Assembly (NCBI GenBank): GCA_963700865.1
Contig: CAVOZC010000018.1
Span: forward strand, 1,662,790-1,726,789
Source: CAVOGJ01 sp963700865
Lineage (GTDB): Bacteria; Planctomycetota; Planctomycetia; Pirellulales; Pirellulaceae
Length of the DNA stretch: 64,000 nt
Direction of reading: 5' to 3'
The translations under genes were made by a program, and so were the position numbers. Below the pieces are notes generated by a model. The model ran no database searches and was not told where the DNA came from. It saw only the letters and a program-made list of their open reading frames with translations. Of this stretch, positions 29,121 through 37,865 are shown piece by piece. Positions within the stretch are counted from its first letter, which is position 1. The number at the start of each line of letters is the position of its first letter.

Positions 29121-29870
29121 TTACTTGACGGCCTTGGCCAGTAGATGAAATACGGAGTAGGTCTTGCCATCGCCCGGGTTCACCCAAGGGCGGATGCTGA
29201 ATCTGCCCTCGACTTGAACGGGGCGGATGGTAAAGTCGGTCGACTTGTTGGGTTGCATCTCGACCATGATATTGTGGTAGATCTTGGCCCCAGGGCCAAA
29301 GCAGCAAGACTGGTTATCACGGACCAGGACGAATTGCTTGATGCCTCGTCGGGAAAAAATCGATCCGTCGAAGATAAAGCCGCGGATGATCACCGACTTT
29401 CCATCCAACTCCTCAATCGATGGTGTCAGCATGTCGCGGCGAAAATCCTGATCCGGCTGGATATCGAATTCGAGATTGTCAAACGTCAGGTCATAGACGC
29501 CTCCCGACCGCTTCATCGTGCGCTGGCGGACCCGCGTCGCCCCATCGTCACTGCCGTCGGTCGCCACTGGCGTCGCCGCTGGGGAAGCAGTCGGCGGGGC
29601 GGCGGGGCGCGTCGCCAAGGTCTCGGTCCGGTCCTCACCGTCCGTGGCCCGAGCCGTATCGACGGTATCACAACCGAGCGTCAGCAGAAGGAGCATGCCT
29701 GACAACAGCCGGGCCATGATCGGCAGCGTTGTCACGAGCCCGCCTGGCCGCCAGCGCGTGTACCCGCCGTGCCGCGAGTTCCCCCGCGGCGCACACGAAT
29801 CATCGTCGTTCACGCGCCTGGTGCGTCGCGACGGAGGCCGCTCCCGCGCATCCTCGGTAACAATCGTCAT
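29121..29870 (-). CDS. DUF3299-like lipoprotein with CCFG motif
   Basis: ATG 29870 overlaps the stop of the upstream gene as ATGA, which suggests translational coupling; this gives 249 residues. An inner ATG at 29717 starts a standard lipoprotein signal (MARLLSGMLLLLTLGC) and is the alternative start. The C-terminal half reads ELDGKSVIIRGFIF, KQFVLVRDNQSCCFGPGA and VEGRFSIRPW, a beta-rich OB-like fold resembling DUF3299. It is paralogous to the C-terminal half of the next gene upstream, including the double cysteine. Function unknown; probably envelope-anchored. Confidence 0.75.
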   Translation of the reverse strand: MTIVTEDARERPPSRRTRRVNDDDSCAPRGNSRHGGYTRWRPGGLVTTLPIMARLLSGMLLLLTLGCDTVDTARATDGEDRTETLATRPAAPPTASPAATPVATDGSDDGATRVRQRTMKRSGGVYDLTFDNLEFDIQPDQDFRRDMLTPSIEELDGKSVIIRGFIFDGSIFSRRGIKQFVLVRDNQSCCFGPGAKIYHNIMVEMQPNKSTDFTIRPVQVEGRFSIRPWVNPGDGKTYSVFHLLAKAVK

Positions 29871-30625
29871 TTGAGGTAATCCGCGTCGAGCTGATAGTAA
29901 ACTCCGTCCAACCCCGAGACCGGTTTCTTGCGGGTATCGACCTTCAGTGTGCCCCCCAACCGTTGCTTGCGGTATGAGTAACTGACGCGGCGGTCGCCTT
30001 GCAGTGTCACCTCGATCATGTCGGTCAGTTTTGGCTGGCCGCCAAAGCAGCATGTACCCATGTCGGGAACCAGTACGAATCGCTTTACCTGCCCCGACGT
30101 GTTGTCGGGATAGATATAGCCCTTCACAAAGACCTTACGGCCGTCAAGCTCGAGTGATGCGGGCGACACGGGCAGGTCGGGCCGCTGTTCGTCAGGCTGC
30201 AGTTCCAGCCAGCTGATCCTCGTGTATCCGGCCGGCACTTCGGTGAGGTACGTATACGCGGCCAGCGAACCGCTCCCGACCAGCATCGCGGCGGAGAGGC
30301 AGGTGCCGATCATGGCCAATGGTCGTCCCGTCATTTCCGACGGCCGCTCGCGTAAGACATGCAGGGCCCGCCAGCCGCAAAGCAGGCCGACCAGCGGGAT
30401 CAATATCAGGCGGGTGAAGAGCAGGGCGGTAATCGAGACCAGGCCCAAAACCAATGACGCCACGGCCAGCATGCTGAGTTCGCGATACTGATCGTAGTCC
30501 GGCGTGGGTGCGGTTTCGTGAGTCAACGAGGGGTCAGTCATCGGGGAAATGGCCATCGGGGGCACGTCAGGGGAATGGCGAGGAAGGCGGACGAAGGACA
30601 GGGGCCAGCGGGGACTGGGGTTCAA
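29867..30625 (-). CDS. Membrane protein with DUF4190-like helices and DUF3299-like domain
   Basis: 252 residues. Two or three membrane segments lie near residues 50-80 and 100-125 (LAVASLVLGLVSITALLFT, LAMIGTCLSAAMLVGSG), arranged as in DUF4190 proteins. The outer domain reads LELDGRKVFVKGYIYP, VKRFVLVPDMGTCCFGGQP and LGGTLKVDTRKKPVSGLDG, matching the downstream lipoprotein motif for motif. The shared CCFG suggests a metal or disulfide site, which is inference. Translationally coupled to the lipoprotein. The start could be as late as the MTDPSL methionine. Confidence 0.75.
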   Translation of the reverse strand: MNPSPRWPLSFVRLPRHSPDVPPMAISPMTDPSLTHETAPTPDYDQYRELSMLAVASLVLGLVSITALLFTRLILIPLVGLLCGWRALHVLRERPSEMTGRPLAMIGTCLSAAMLVGSGSLAAYTYLTEVPAGYTRISWLELQPDEQRPDLPVSPASLELDGRKVFVKGYIYPDNTSGQVKRFVLVPDMGTCCFGGQPKLTDMIEVTLQGDRRVSYSYRKQRLGGTLKVDTRKKPVSGLDGVYYQLDADYLK

Positions 30626-30695
30626 TTTTCGGGTCGCTGTGGCGGTGTGCGAACGGGACGGCGGAGGAGGGACAGCCGCAGTCCGCTCGTCGGCA

Positions 30696-32186
30696 TCAGG
30701 CTCCGGCAGGCCGCGATCGGACGAAAAACATGCCGCCGATGATCGCCAGCGTCAAAATCGTCAGCGCCGCGATGCCCGCCAGCGGCAGTTGCCAGCGAGC
30801 CATCTTGTCAGACGTGGCGCGGCGGGTCGCCGCGACGGCGTCGGGCACTGCGACCAAGCCGTCAACTCCGGCGGAGTCCTCAGCGGTGAATTCATCGGGT
30901 GGGGGAGTCGGCACGGGGGGAAGTGCCTCGGATTCTACCACGGCTTCGGCATTGCCCCCAGTCGCGTCTGCCGAGGTGCCAGAGGTCGCGTCGGCGGGGC
31001 TGGTCGGTTTGGCTGGAGCAAACGGCATGAACATGCTGGCTCGTTTCACCGCTTCCGGGTCGATCTGCGTCAATTGTTCCATGATGGCCGCCGCCTTGGG
31101 GAGCGGGCACGCGCGTACGTAGTTGACAATCGGCACTCGCACCCAATTCGTTTCTTCGTCCGCGTTTTCAAAGAGCTGCACAAGCCGCGGAAGGACGGTC
31201 CAGTCCTCGTAGCGAGCCAGATCGGGAATGACCAGGTCGGCCAGATCGGGACGATCGAGCAATTGGCGAAAACCTTCCAAGACGGTCTCGCGGGACAGGA
31301 CCTCCGTTTCGGCTCCGTGGAAACGCAGCGCGGTGATGGCGGCATACGTGTCCGCATACTCGGCCGCCGGATTAGCGAGGAAGAGTTCACGAATTGTCTC
31401 CATGCCTTCCTCGCCGCGGAGTGTCAGGTAGCAGGCGATCATGGCGTTCAGCCCGACTTTTTGCTCGCGGATGTCGGAACGCATGAGGGATTCCAAGAGC
31501 TGCACATCTTGCGGCTCGCCGCAAACCCCCAGCATCGTGATATACAGGCTGCGGCGAGAACTGGGCACTTTTTCCGTGTCCGTGATCCAGCCCACGATTT
31601 TCTCACGGTCCAGTACGTCATGCAGTTTGAGGATATCGTCGTAGGGAGCCTTGGCGAATTCGTCGTAGGCGTCGCGCGCCAGCATCTCGTCTTCGTCTTC
31701 CAGGTAGTTGAGGAAAAACTTCAGCCGCTCGGCACCCGGTGGCATTTGTACCACGGTACGGACGTAGCTGATTCCGCGATCCGACATGGGCAGCGGTGAG
31801 GACCACACGATCTGGGGGCTGTCGGTTCCCATGATCAGAAAGGGCGCGTCGAACTGTTTGCCATAGTAGCTGGTTTGTACCTGGTCGCCCGGCTTGACCC
31901 ACTGATCTCCCTTGAGGACCTCGACCACCTCAAAGGTCGCCAGGGGCAGTTCCGCATACGCCTCATCGGGATCGTCTGGCTTATGGGGGGGTTCGACCAT
32001 CCGCGCGACAATCACCGCTTCGAGTGAGTTGATTTCTTCGGCAAAGGTTTGGGCGACCGCGCTGCAAAAAGGGCAACCATGAACGCTGGGGCTGGGCGCC
32101 AGCAGCGGCAGCAACCACCAGCCGGCGAGCAGCAGGGTGGGGAGGCGGAGCCGGCGGGCGGCGAGTGGAGCGCACGGAAGGTTCAT
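30696..32186 (-). CDS. Exported HEAT-like repeat protein with CPFCS motif and C-terminal anchor
   Basis: 496 residues. A signal peptide (LPTLLLAGWWLLPLLAPSPSVHG) leads directly to CPFCSAVAQTF, a CxxC pair at the mature N-terminus. Residues 50-150 are beta-rich (ATFEVVEVLKGDQWVKPGDQV). Residues 190-370 are helical repeats of HEAT type (REQKVGLNAMIACYLTLRG and following). A Pro/Ala/Asp linker and one membrane helix (LPLAGIAALTILTLAIIGGMFF) with a short RSRPAGA tail close the protein. Probably bound in the inner membrane and facing outward. I do not recognise a named family; the neighbours suggest work with the permease. Confidence 0.7.
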   Translation of the reverse strand: MNLPCAPLAARRLRLPTLLLAGWWLLPLLAPSPSVHGCPFCSAVAQTFAEEINSLEAVIVARMVEPPHKPDDPDEAYAELPLATFEVVEVLKGDQWVKPGDQVQTSYYGKQFDAPFLIMGTDSPQIVWSSPLPMSDRGISYVRTVVQMPPGAERLKFFLNYLEDEDEMLARDAYDEFAKAPYDDILKLHDVLDREKIVGWITDTEKVPSSRRSLYITMLGVCGEPQDVQLLESLMRSDIREQKVGLNAMIACYLTLRGEEGMETIRELFLANPAAEYADTYAAITALRFHGAETEVLSRETVLEGFRQLLDRPDLADLVIPDLARYEDWTVLPRLVQLFENADEETNWVRVPIVNYVRACPLPKAAAIMEQLTQIDPEAVKRASMFMPFAPAKPTSPADATSGTSADATGGNAEAVVESEALPPVPTPPPDEFTAEDSAGVDGLVAVPDAVAATRRATSDKMARWQLPLAGIAALTILTLAIIGGMFFVRSRPAGA

Positions 32187-32221
32187 CGTTGTTCCTCAAA
32201 ACCAGTGTTCGGCGGCTTCGG

Positions 32222-33667
32222 CTAGGGAGTCGCGCTCAGCGCCTTGGCGACATCCGTGCGGTAGGCCGTCAGCGCGGGCAGAAAGCCCACCACGATGGCC
32301 AGCAGCACGAGGGCGGGAATCAGGAGAAATTCTCCGGGGACGCCCCAGTGCATTATTGGCGATTCCCCCAAGAACTCGAACAGGCGCACCTTGGGGGAAA
32401 CGTCGAAGAGGCCCACCGAAACGCCCGTCCGTTGCTCGATGAAGGGGCTGGCGAACACGCCAATCAGCAAGTGCCCGGCCAGCCAGCCGGCAAAACCGCC
32501 TCCCAGGGCCAGCAGCAGCGATTCGAGCAGGACGACCAGCAGGATCTTCCGCCTGCCGGCTCCCAGTGCCCGCATAACGGCGATTTCGTGCCGGCGGTCA
32601 CTCATCGAATTATAAATACTGACCAGAATACTGACCCCCGAAGTGAAGCAAACCATCGCGGTAATCGCCAGCAACACCCACTTGACTGGGTCGACGAACG
32701 TGCGAAAGAGGCCAAAAATCTCGGACACCGGCATCACTGCCTGGGCCTTATCCCCTTCGTTGATCGTGTTTTCCAGACTCATCGCTACCGCCGGATGGAC
32801 CGTCTTGATAAGGATCGACGTCACTTCGCGCTCTTCGATATCGAGTGGCAGCAAGCGTCTTCGGTCCTCGTCCAGTTTGCTCACTTGATCGAGTGCTGCC
32901 TCAACGCCGACCGACTGGTAGGTGGGTACGAGCGAGGTGGGCAGCGGAGTTCCGCTGACATTGGGCGAGAGTGGCTTGGCGTGACCTTCCAGCAGCAGGA
33001 ACCCCTCGATATTGACAAAGACTGCGCGATCATTGGGAGTACCGGACGGTTTCAGGATCCCGACCACATAAAAGACGTCATGGGCCGCTCCCTCATCCGA
33101 TCCATGCGTGGGAGAGAAGGTATCGCCAACCTGCAGGCCCACGCTGCTGGCGACTTTGGCGCCCAGAATGGCCTCGAAATAACCATATTCCGCGGAATAC
33201 GTCTGGAAGTTTCTGCCCGCGGCAAACTCGTAGCGGCGGCCTTTTTCGGCGTCGTACTCAAAGTCGTCGAACATGGCGGGAATTGTGCCGACGACACGAA
33301 AACCCTGAAAGTAATCCCCCATGCCCATCGGGATGGCGAATTCGGCAGAGCCGAAGAATTTCCCATCGCGACCGTCAGGCCGCTGGTTGGCCGGCAAGAA
33401 GTCGAGATAGTAGGTGTAAGGCAGATTCTCGATCGGTTTGCTGAGATGATAGACGGTATTCAGCACCAATTGCAGGCTGCCTCCCTTGGCTCCCACAATC
33501 ATGTTGTAACCGAGACTCGAATTGTTGCGAAACGATTCGCTGACCACGCCCATAATCAGCAGGACCGAGACGACGAGCATCACGCCCAATGCCATTGAAA
33601 TGGTAGTCAGAAAAGACGCGAGGCCTCGCTGTTGAATGCTCCGCCAGGCGATGCGAATGATGCTCAT
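32222..33667 (-). CDS. ABC transporter permease, MacB/FtsX type
   Basis: 481 residues. An N-terminal membrane helix (FLTTISMALGVMLVVSVLL) precedes a large periplasmic domain (residues ~50-320). Three C-terminal helices follow: VLLAITAMVCFTSGVSILVSIYNSM, then LLVVLLESLLLALGGGFAGWLAGH, then FLLIPALVLLAIVVGFLPAL. The family signature between helices is SDRRHEIAVMRALGAGRRKI. These permeases use mechanotransmission to move lipoproteins or other envelope substrates and need a LolD/MacB ATPase. None is adjacent here: the next gene upstream is glgC. It starts the operon-like series down to the DUF255 gene. Confidence 0.9.
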   Translation of the reverse strand: MSIIRIAWRSIQQRGLASFLTTISMALGVMLVVSVLLIMGVVSESFRNNSSLGYNMIVGAKGGSLQLVLNTVYHLSKPIENLPYTYYLDFLPANQRPDGRDGKFFGSAEFAIPMGMGDYFQGFRVVGTIPAMFDDFEYDAEKGRRYEFAAGRNFQTYSAEYGYFEAILGAKVASSVGLQVGDTFSPTHGSDEGAAHDVFYVVGILKPSGTPNDRAVFVNIEGFLLLEGHAKPLSPNVSGTPLPTSLVPTYQSVGVEAALDQVSKLDEDRRRLLPLDIEEREVTSILIKTVHPAVAMSLENTINEGDKAQAVMPVSEIFGLFRTFVDPVKWVLLAITAMVCFTSGVSILVSIYNSMSDRRHEIAVMRALGAGRRKILLVVLLESLLLALGGGFAGWLAGHLLIGVFASPFIEQRTGVSVGLFDVSPKVRLFEFLGESPIMHWGVPGEFLLIPALVLLAIVVGFLPALTAYRTDVAKALSATP

Positions 33668-33749
33668 CGCAAAGAGCTCCTTGCCGAGTTACTATTGATC
33701 AGGGCCATATGCGGTGGATATTTCGCCAGCTGCGTGCTCGTCACCGCAA

Positions 33750-35054
33750 CTAGCGGCCGGTAAGAGGCGTCTTGGCTCGCCAGCCATCCCGCAGGATGCC
33801 GCCCTTTTCCACAACGGGCAACCCCTCGGCGATGCAGCAGGCGTCATCCACGTCGCCTTCGACGTCCCGGATGGGCGCGATATGCACGTTTTTCCCGATG
33901 CGGCAGTTCTTATCCACGATCGCGCTTTCAATAACCGACCCGGAACCGATGCCAATCGGTGGGACTTGATCGGCAAGATTGGCCAGTTCTCTTCCCGTTT
34001 CGAACTGGTCGGCACCCATGATGATCGAATTGCGAATGGTCACGCCGTCTCCGATGATGCATCGCAAGCCAATGACGCTGTTTTCAATGATGGCATCGCA
34101 CCCGATGCGGCACCCATCGGCAATCAGGCTTTGCCGCAGCGTCCCTCCTTGAAACTGTGAAGGTGGCAGAAAGCGGCCCCGCGAAAAGATGGGTGCCTCG
34201 GGCAACGCGAGGTCGAAGGGAGGGTCGTGGGTGGCCAGGGCCAGGTTCGCTTCATAGAACGCGCGAATCGTTCCGATATCCTCCCAATAACCATCAAATA
34301 AGTGGACCTGCACATGTTGGTTTCGGATCGATGCCGGGAAGATCTCTCGGCCAAAATCCTCGTAGGTCGTCTTGTGCAGCGTGTCGACCAAGGTCTGACG
34401 ATTGAAAAGATAGATTCCCATGCTCGCCAGGCAATCGCGACCCTGACTGGGAATGCCCTGCTGGTCGATCCAAGACGGGTCCATCGCCACCGTATCGATT
34501 TCCTCGTCGAGTTGCGGTTTTTCGAGAAAGCCGATCACCCGACCCGTCTCGTCCAGACGCATCACGCCAAGGCTCCTGGCATTCTCGCGAGTGACCGGAA
34601 TGGCGGCGATCGTGACATCGGCGCCGGTGCGTTTATGCGTAGCCAGCATCTCGGCGAAATCCATGCGATAAAGTTGATCGCCGGAAAGGATAAGGACGTG
34701 CTCGATGCCGCTCTGATCGAGATAGCGAACATTCTTCCGCACCGCGTCGGCAGTCCCCTCGTACCAATCGGTTCCCGCATCCATGGTTTGCTGGGCGGCC
34801 AGAATTTCCACAAAGCCGCCGCTGAAGTTGTCGAAACGATACGTTTGTCGAATGTGGCGATGAAGGCTGACCGACATGAATTGAGTCAGCACGTAGATCT
34901 TACGCAGTCCACTGTTGATGCAATTTGACAAAGGTATGTCAATCAGGCGATATTTGCCCGCCAGCGGTACCGCCGGTTTGGAACGGTACTTGGTGAGCGG
35001 AAGCAGCCGCGTGCCACGTCCACCTCCAAGAACAAAAGCCACGGTATTGCGCAT
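33750..35054 (-). CDS. glgC: Glucose-1-phosphate adenylyltransferase
   Basis: Makes ADP-glucose from ATP and glucose-1-phosphate, the committed step of glycogen synthesis. 434 residues. The nucleotidyltransferase signature is VLGGGRGTRLLPLTKYRSKPAVP; other family blocks are KYRLIDIPLSNCINSG, YEGTADAVRKN, HVLILSGDQLYRMD with the catalytic Asp, and MGIYLFNRQTL. The C-terminal left-handed beta-helix holds hexapeptide repeats (GCRIGCDAIIENSVIG). The Lys/Arg residues of the allosteric region are present near the N-terminus. No glgA or glgB is nearby. Confidence 0.97.
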   Translation of the reverse strand: MRNTVAFVLGGGRGTRLLPLTKYRSKPAVPLAGKYRLIDIPLSNCINSGLRKIYVLTQFMSVSLHRHIRQTYRFDNFSGGFVEILAAQQTMDAGTDWYEGTADAVRKNVRYLDQSGIEHVLILSGDQLYRMDFAEMLATHKRTGADVTIAAIPVTRENARSLGVMRLDETGRVIGFLEKPQLDEEIDTVAMDPSWIDQQGIPSQGRDCLASMGIYLFNRQTLVDTLHKTTYEDFGREIFPASIRNQHVQVHLFDGYWEDIGTIRAFYEANLALATHDPPFDLALPEAPIFSRGRFLPPSQFQGGTLRQSLIADGCRIGCDAIIENSVIGLRCIIGDGVTIRNSIIMGADQFETGRELANLADQVPPIGIGSGSVIESAIVDKNCRIGKNVHIAPIRDVEGDVDDACCIAEGLPVVEKGGILRDGWRAKTPLTGR

Positions 35055-35163
35055 GGAACGGCTGATCCTTCAGTAATGGTCAGGCAATGCAGCAAGGGCT
35101 CGCGGTACGGCCCGCTCCCTTGCTGACAAGGATACCCGACCGCTGCCGCTATTCGCAATCGGC

Positions 35164-35183
35164 GGGCCGGCGGAAGCCGGCCC
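35164..35183 (-). terminator. Strong hairpin after the HAD-like gene, possible terminator
   Basis: GGGCCGGC pairs perfectly with GCCGGCCC around a GGAA tetraloop. It lies 80-100 bases past the HAD-like stop and 110 bases before the glgC start. No T-tract follows on either strand, so intrinsic termination is uncertain. Confidence 0.35.
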
Positions 35184-35265
35184 AGGAAGCGAGGATACGC
35201 CACGGAACAGCATGCGGCTTACATCCGTGGCAAACTTGCCCCACGATCCGTGGACCGTCCCCGCG

Positions 35266-36090
35266 TTAGCCGGCCGCTCGCAGGCTCACTTGAGCCCGCA
35301 CCACATCGGGTAAGCAGCGGAGATGGCTGATGCGCAGATGCTGCCAGGCGGAGCCGACCGGCGCGTACGTAATGCCCCGCATGCCGGCAAGCACCGCGGC
35401 GGCGACTTCCGCCGGATCGCGGCCGACCACCGCGACTTCGTGCGGCAACACCTGCCAGTCGTTCGCCAATTCGGCGTACAGACGCGCATCCGACGCGGCT
35501 CGACCGTAATGCCAGGCGGACGTAACAACGCTGAACTCGCGCGTCCAGCCGACATTCCGCAGACGCTGCTCGAGATCGTCGGCCGGGACTGGGGCACAGC
35601 TCAGCACGAACAACCGTAGATTCGCGGCGAGTAGACGAGCCACCACAGATCGCATTTCAGGGATGGCGCGGACACTTGCCATAAAATGTTTCCGCCGCGG
35701 CCGAGCCGCACAAGCGAGTTCTTCGGCGAGTGCCTGGGAACAACCGAGCGAGCGGAGAAACCGATGGAAGGCTTCCCAATAATCCCAGCGGCGATCGTTG
35801 ACGCCATCGAGATAGTCCCGCCGCCAGACGGGATAGATCGTATCGTATTGGCAGCACACCCCATGGCGAACGAGTTGCTGGACCACCCACCGCCACCAAT
35901 CGGTCGAATCGTAGAGGATTTCCTCAGCGCAGAGGAGCAGACCCGTAACACCCAGCGGTGTTTCGACGCGAGACTCGAACGCCAGCGGACTGGTGGAGGC
36001 TGAGTGTGTGCCCTTGGCAATCTCAAGACCCAAGGCCAACGCCTCCGCATTGAGCTGCGTAGGCGTACGGTTGCGATTTGCGTACGACAT
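35266..36090 (-). CDS. HAD-superfamily-like protein lacking catalytic residues
   Basis: 274 residues with a recognisable HAD architecture. The motif I strand reads LLLCAEEILYDST where active enzymes have FDxDGTLYDS; the nucleophile Asp is Cys and the second Asp is Glu. Motif II is LFVLSCAPVPADDL, the motif III lysine region reads YGRAASDARLY with no Lys, and motif IV is VAVVGRDPAEVAAAVLAGM. A helical cap fits residues 65-150. It should not be a phosphatase and may be a binding or regulatory pseudoenzyme. Forty-seven bases downstream of the cytidylyltransferase-like gene, so probably in one operon with it. Confidence 0.65.
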   Translation of the reverse strand: MSYANRNRTPTQLNAEALALGLEIAKGTHSASTSPLAFESRVETPLGVTGLLLCAEEILYDSTDWWRWVVQQLVRHGVCCQYDTIYPVWRRDYLDGVNDRRWDYWEAFHRFLRSLGCSQALAEELACAARPRRKHFMASVRAIPEMRSVVARLLAANLRLFVLSCAPVPADDLEQRLRNVGWTREFSVVTSAWHYGRAASDARLYAELANDWQVLPHEVAVVGRDPAEVAAAVLAGMRGITYAPVGSAWQHLRISHLRCLPDVVRAQVSLRAAG

Positions 36091-36137
36091 CGTCTTCGAT
36101 TCCTTTCGAATGACAATTCTCGACCCAGCCGTAATGG

Positions 36138-36896
36138 CTAGTTGGGTTCGACTACGTTCCGCCGCGCCATGCGTTTCCGCAAGGTAGGTGAACGATGGAC
36201 GAAACCGGCGATCCTTTGCCAGTCCAACTCGTCCGGCCCCAACGCCTCCAGGATTTCTTCCGCATTCTCCCAGTCCTCGGGACGATCCAGTCGTAACCGC
36301 AATTCGTCCTGCCGCAGGGCTTCTGGAAGTGGGAGATACTTCCAGGTCGCCAGATGATCCGTGTCCAGCATTTGTTCATTCAAGGCGGCGTTCAAGGCGG
36401 CGCCCTTGCGACCAGTGATGCTGACCGCCGCCTGGCGGAGAGCCGACACGCGACACCATTCGGCGCACAGTCCTGCCCGCTGGCAGACCTCGCGCGTGGC
36501 CACGCGACCTCCGTAACTCACATAGTCATAATTTCCCGATTCGGCCGCCTGTACCAGGCGGTCAATGAGAGCCGGGTCGACGAACGGGGCGGTCAGTTGA
36601 ATCCGGACGAGCCCCTCCGCCGCGGTCGCGTCGGCCGCGGCCAGCATGCGACGGAGCGAGTCTGGTTCGTCGTTCAAGACGACCAGGACATCCGAGGGGA
36701 CGTATTCGGCAAACGCGGCCGCGTCGGCCGATCGCATGACGACCACGACCTGATCAAGTCGCTCCGCGTCGGTGACTCGTCGGGCGACCCAGGGTAAGAG
36801 TGCGTAGCCGCCAAATCTCCGGGTGGCGATCTCCGTCATCCCCGAAGACTTGTGATCCCCAACGTCAATCACGCCAATTGTGTTTCGATCCATCAT
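36138..36896 (-). CDS. SpsF/CMP-sugar transferase-like protein, degenerate
   Basis: 252 residues. The middle resembles the SpsF/KdsB cytidylyltransferase fold: LLPWVARRVTDAERLDQVVVVM, SDVLVVLNDEPDSLRRMLAAA, LVRIQLTAPFVDPALIDRLV, NYDYVSYG, and ELRLRLDRPEDWENAEEILEAL. The N-terminal nucleotide loop (RxGSxRLPGK in the family) is missing and reads DVGDHKSSGMTEIATRRFGG. The metal-binding Asp of the TADCP segment is also absent. A sugar-activating function is therefore doubtful. It pairs with a downstream HAD-like protein that is also degenerate. Confidence 0.55.
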   Translation of the reverse strand: MMDRNTIGVIDVGDHKSSGMTEIATRRFGGYALLPWVARRVTDAERLDQVVVVMRSADAAAFAEYVPSDVLVVLNDEPDSLRRMLAAADATAAEGLVRIQLTAPFVDPALIDRLVQAAESGNYDYVSYGGRVATREVCQRAGLCAEWCRVSALRQAAVSITGRKGAALNAALNEQMLDTDHLATWKYLPLPEALRQDELRLRLDRPEDWENAEEILEALGPDELDWQRIAGFVHRSPTLRKRMARRNVVEPN

Positions 36897-37086
36897 GCGT
36901 CCTCCTTGAACGCGATCCCATCAGGCAGTCTAGCTCTTTGCCGAAAGCGGGGTCAATACAAATCGTGCGGGGCACCGCTGGGGTCCCCTCGTGCAGCGTT
37001 CGCCGCTTGACGGCTCGTCCCGTGTCTTTACGATTCACTCTCCTGGCTCGACCGCCATCGCGACCTTTTCCCACGGGAGTCCATCC

Positions 37087-37851
37087 ATGACCAATATTTT
37101 ACCGCCGCAGAAATTTTTACATTTGACATGGGTGCTGGCGGTTTCCGTCGGCTTCGCCGCCAGCAGTGGATCGGCCGGCGCCCAGCAAGCGGCGGGGGAA
37201 GCCTCGGTTGATGAAACGACCGCTGGGGCGTCAGGGGAAGGAGGCCACTCGGAAGCGGATTGGCTGACGCTTTTTGACGGGACGAATCTGGACCACTGGC
37301 GGGGCTACGCCAAGAAAGACCGGCCCGCCGGCTGGGTCGTGGAGGATGGCGTGTTGTATCGCAAATCGGGTGGCGGCGATCTGGTCACCGAGGATGCCTT
37401 TGGCGATTTTGAGTTGACGCTGGAGTGGAAGGTGGCTCCCGGCAGCAACAGCGGGATCATCTACCGCGCGCGATTGGGAGACGGAGCCCCCTACATGAGC
37501 GGACTGGAATACCAGGTGCTGGACGACGCGCATGGGGATGCAGCCAATCTCTTGACACACGCCGGTTCCTTGTATGGTTTGTATCCGACCGACAAGTCAG
37601 CCCTGCGGCCCGCGGGAGAGTGGAACCAAGTGCGGATTCTCGTCACTGGCAACCACGTGGAGCATTGGTTGAATGGCAAGCAGGTGGTCGCTTGCGATTT
37701 GTGGAGCGACGATTGGAACGAGCGGCTGAAGAAGAGCAAGTTCAACGGCTGGAAGCAGTTCGGGCGGACGACGAAGGGCCATATCGCGTTGCAGGATCAT
37801 GGGGATCCGGTCTGGTATCGCAACATCCAGATTCGCGAAATCAAGCCGTAG
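37087..37851 (+). CDS. Secreted DUF1080 (3-keto-disaccharide hydrolase family) protein
   Basis: ATG 37087 starts a signal peptide (LHLTWVLAVSVGFAASSGSAGA), giving 254 residues. The single DUF1080 domain runs from about 55 to the end: LTLFDGTNLDHWRGY, GWVVEDGVLYRKSGGGDLVTE, FELTLEWKVAPGSNSGIIYRA, LEYQVLDDA, and GHIALQDHGDPVWYRNIQI. This is the concanavalin-like sandwich fold very common in planctomycetes and linked to glycoside breakdown. Monocistronic; it converges on the CNNM gene with a 14-base gap. Confidence 0.93.
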   Translation: MTNILPPQKFLHLTWVLAVSVGFAASSGSAGAQQAAGEASVDETTAGASGEGGHSEADWLTLFDGTNLDHWRGYAKKDRPAGWVVEDGVLYRKSGGGDLVTEDAFGDFELTLEWKVAPGSNSGIIYRARLGDGAPYMSGLEYQVLDDAHGDAANLLTHAGSLYGLYPTDKSALRPAGEWNQVRILVTGNHVEHWLNGKQVVACDLWSDDWNERLKKSKFNGWKQFGRTTKGHIALQDHGDPVWYRNIQIREIKP

Positions 37852-37865
37852 GGCGCGTTCCACGA

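Noticed and set aside
30549..31799. 416-codon plus-strand frame
   Set aside because: Shadow of the exported CPFCS protein; no signal, domain or start site of its own.
32165..33598. 477-codon plus-strand frame
   Set aside because: Complement of the FtsX-type permease, whose membrane helices and signature are clear; typical high-G+C shadow frame.
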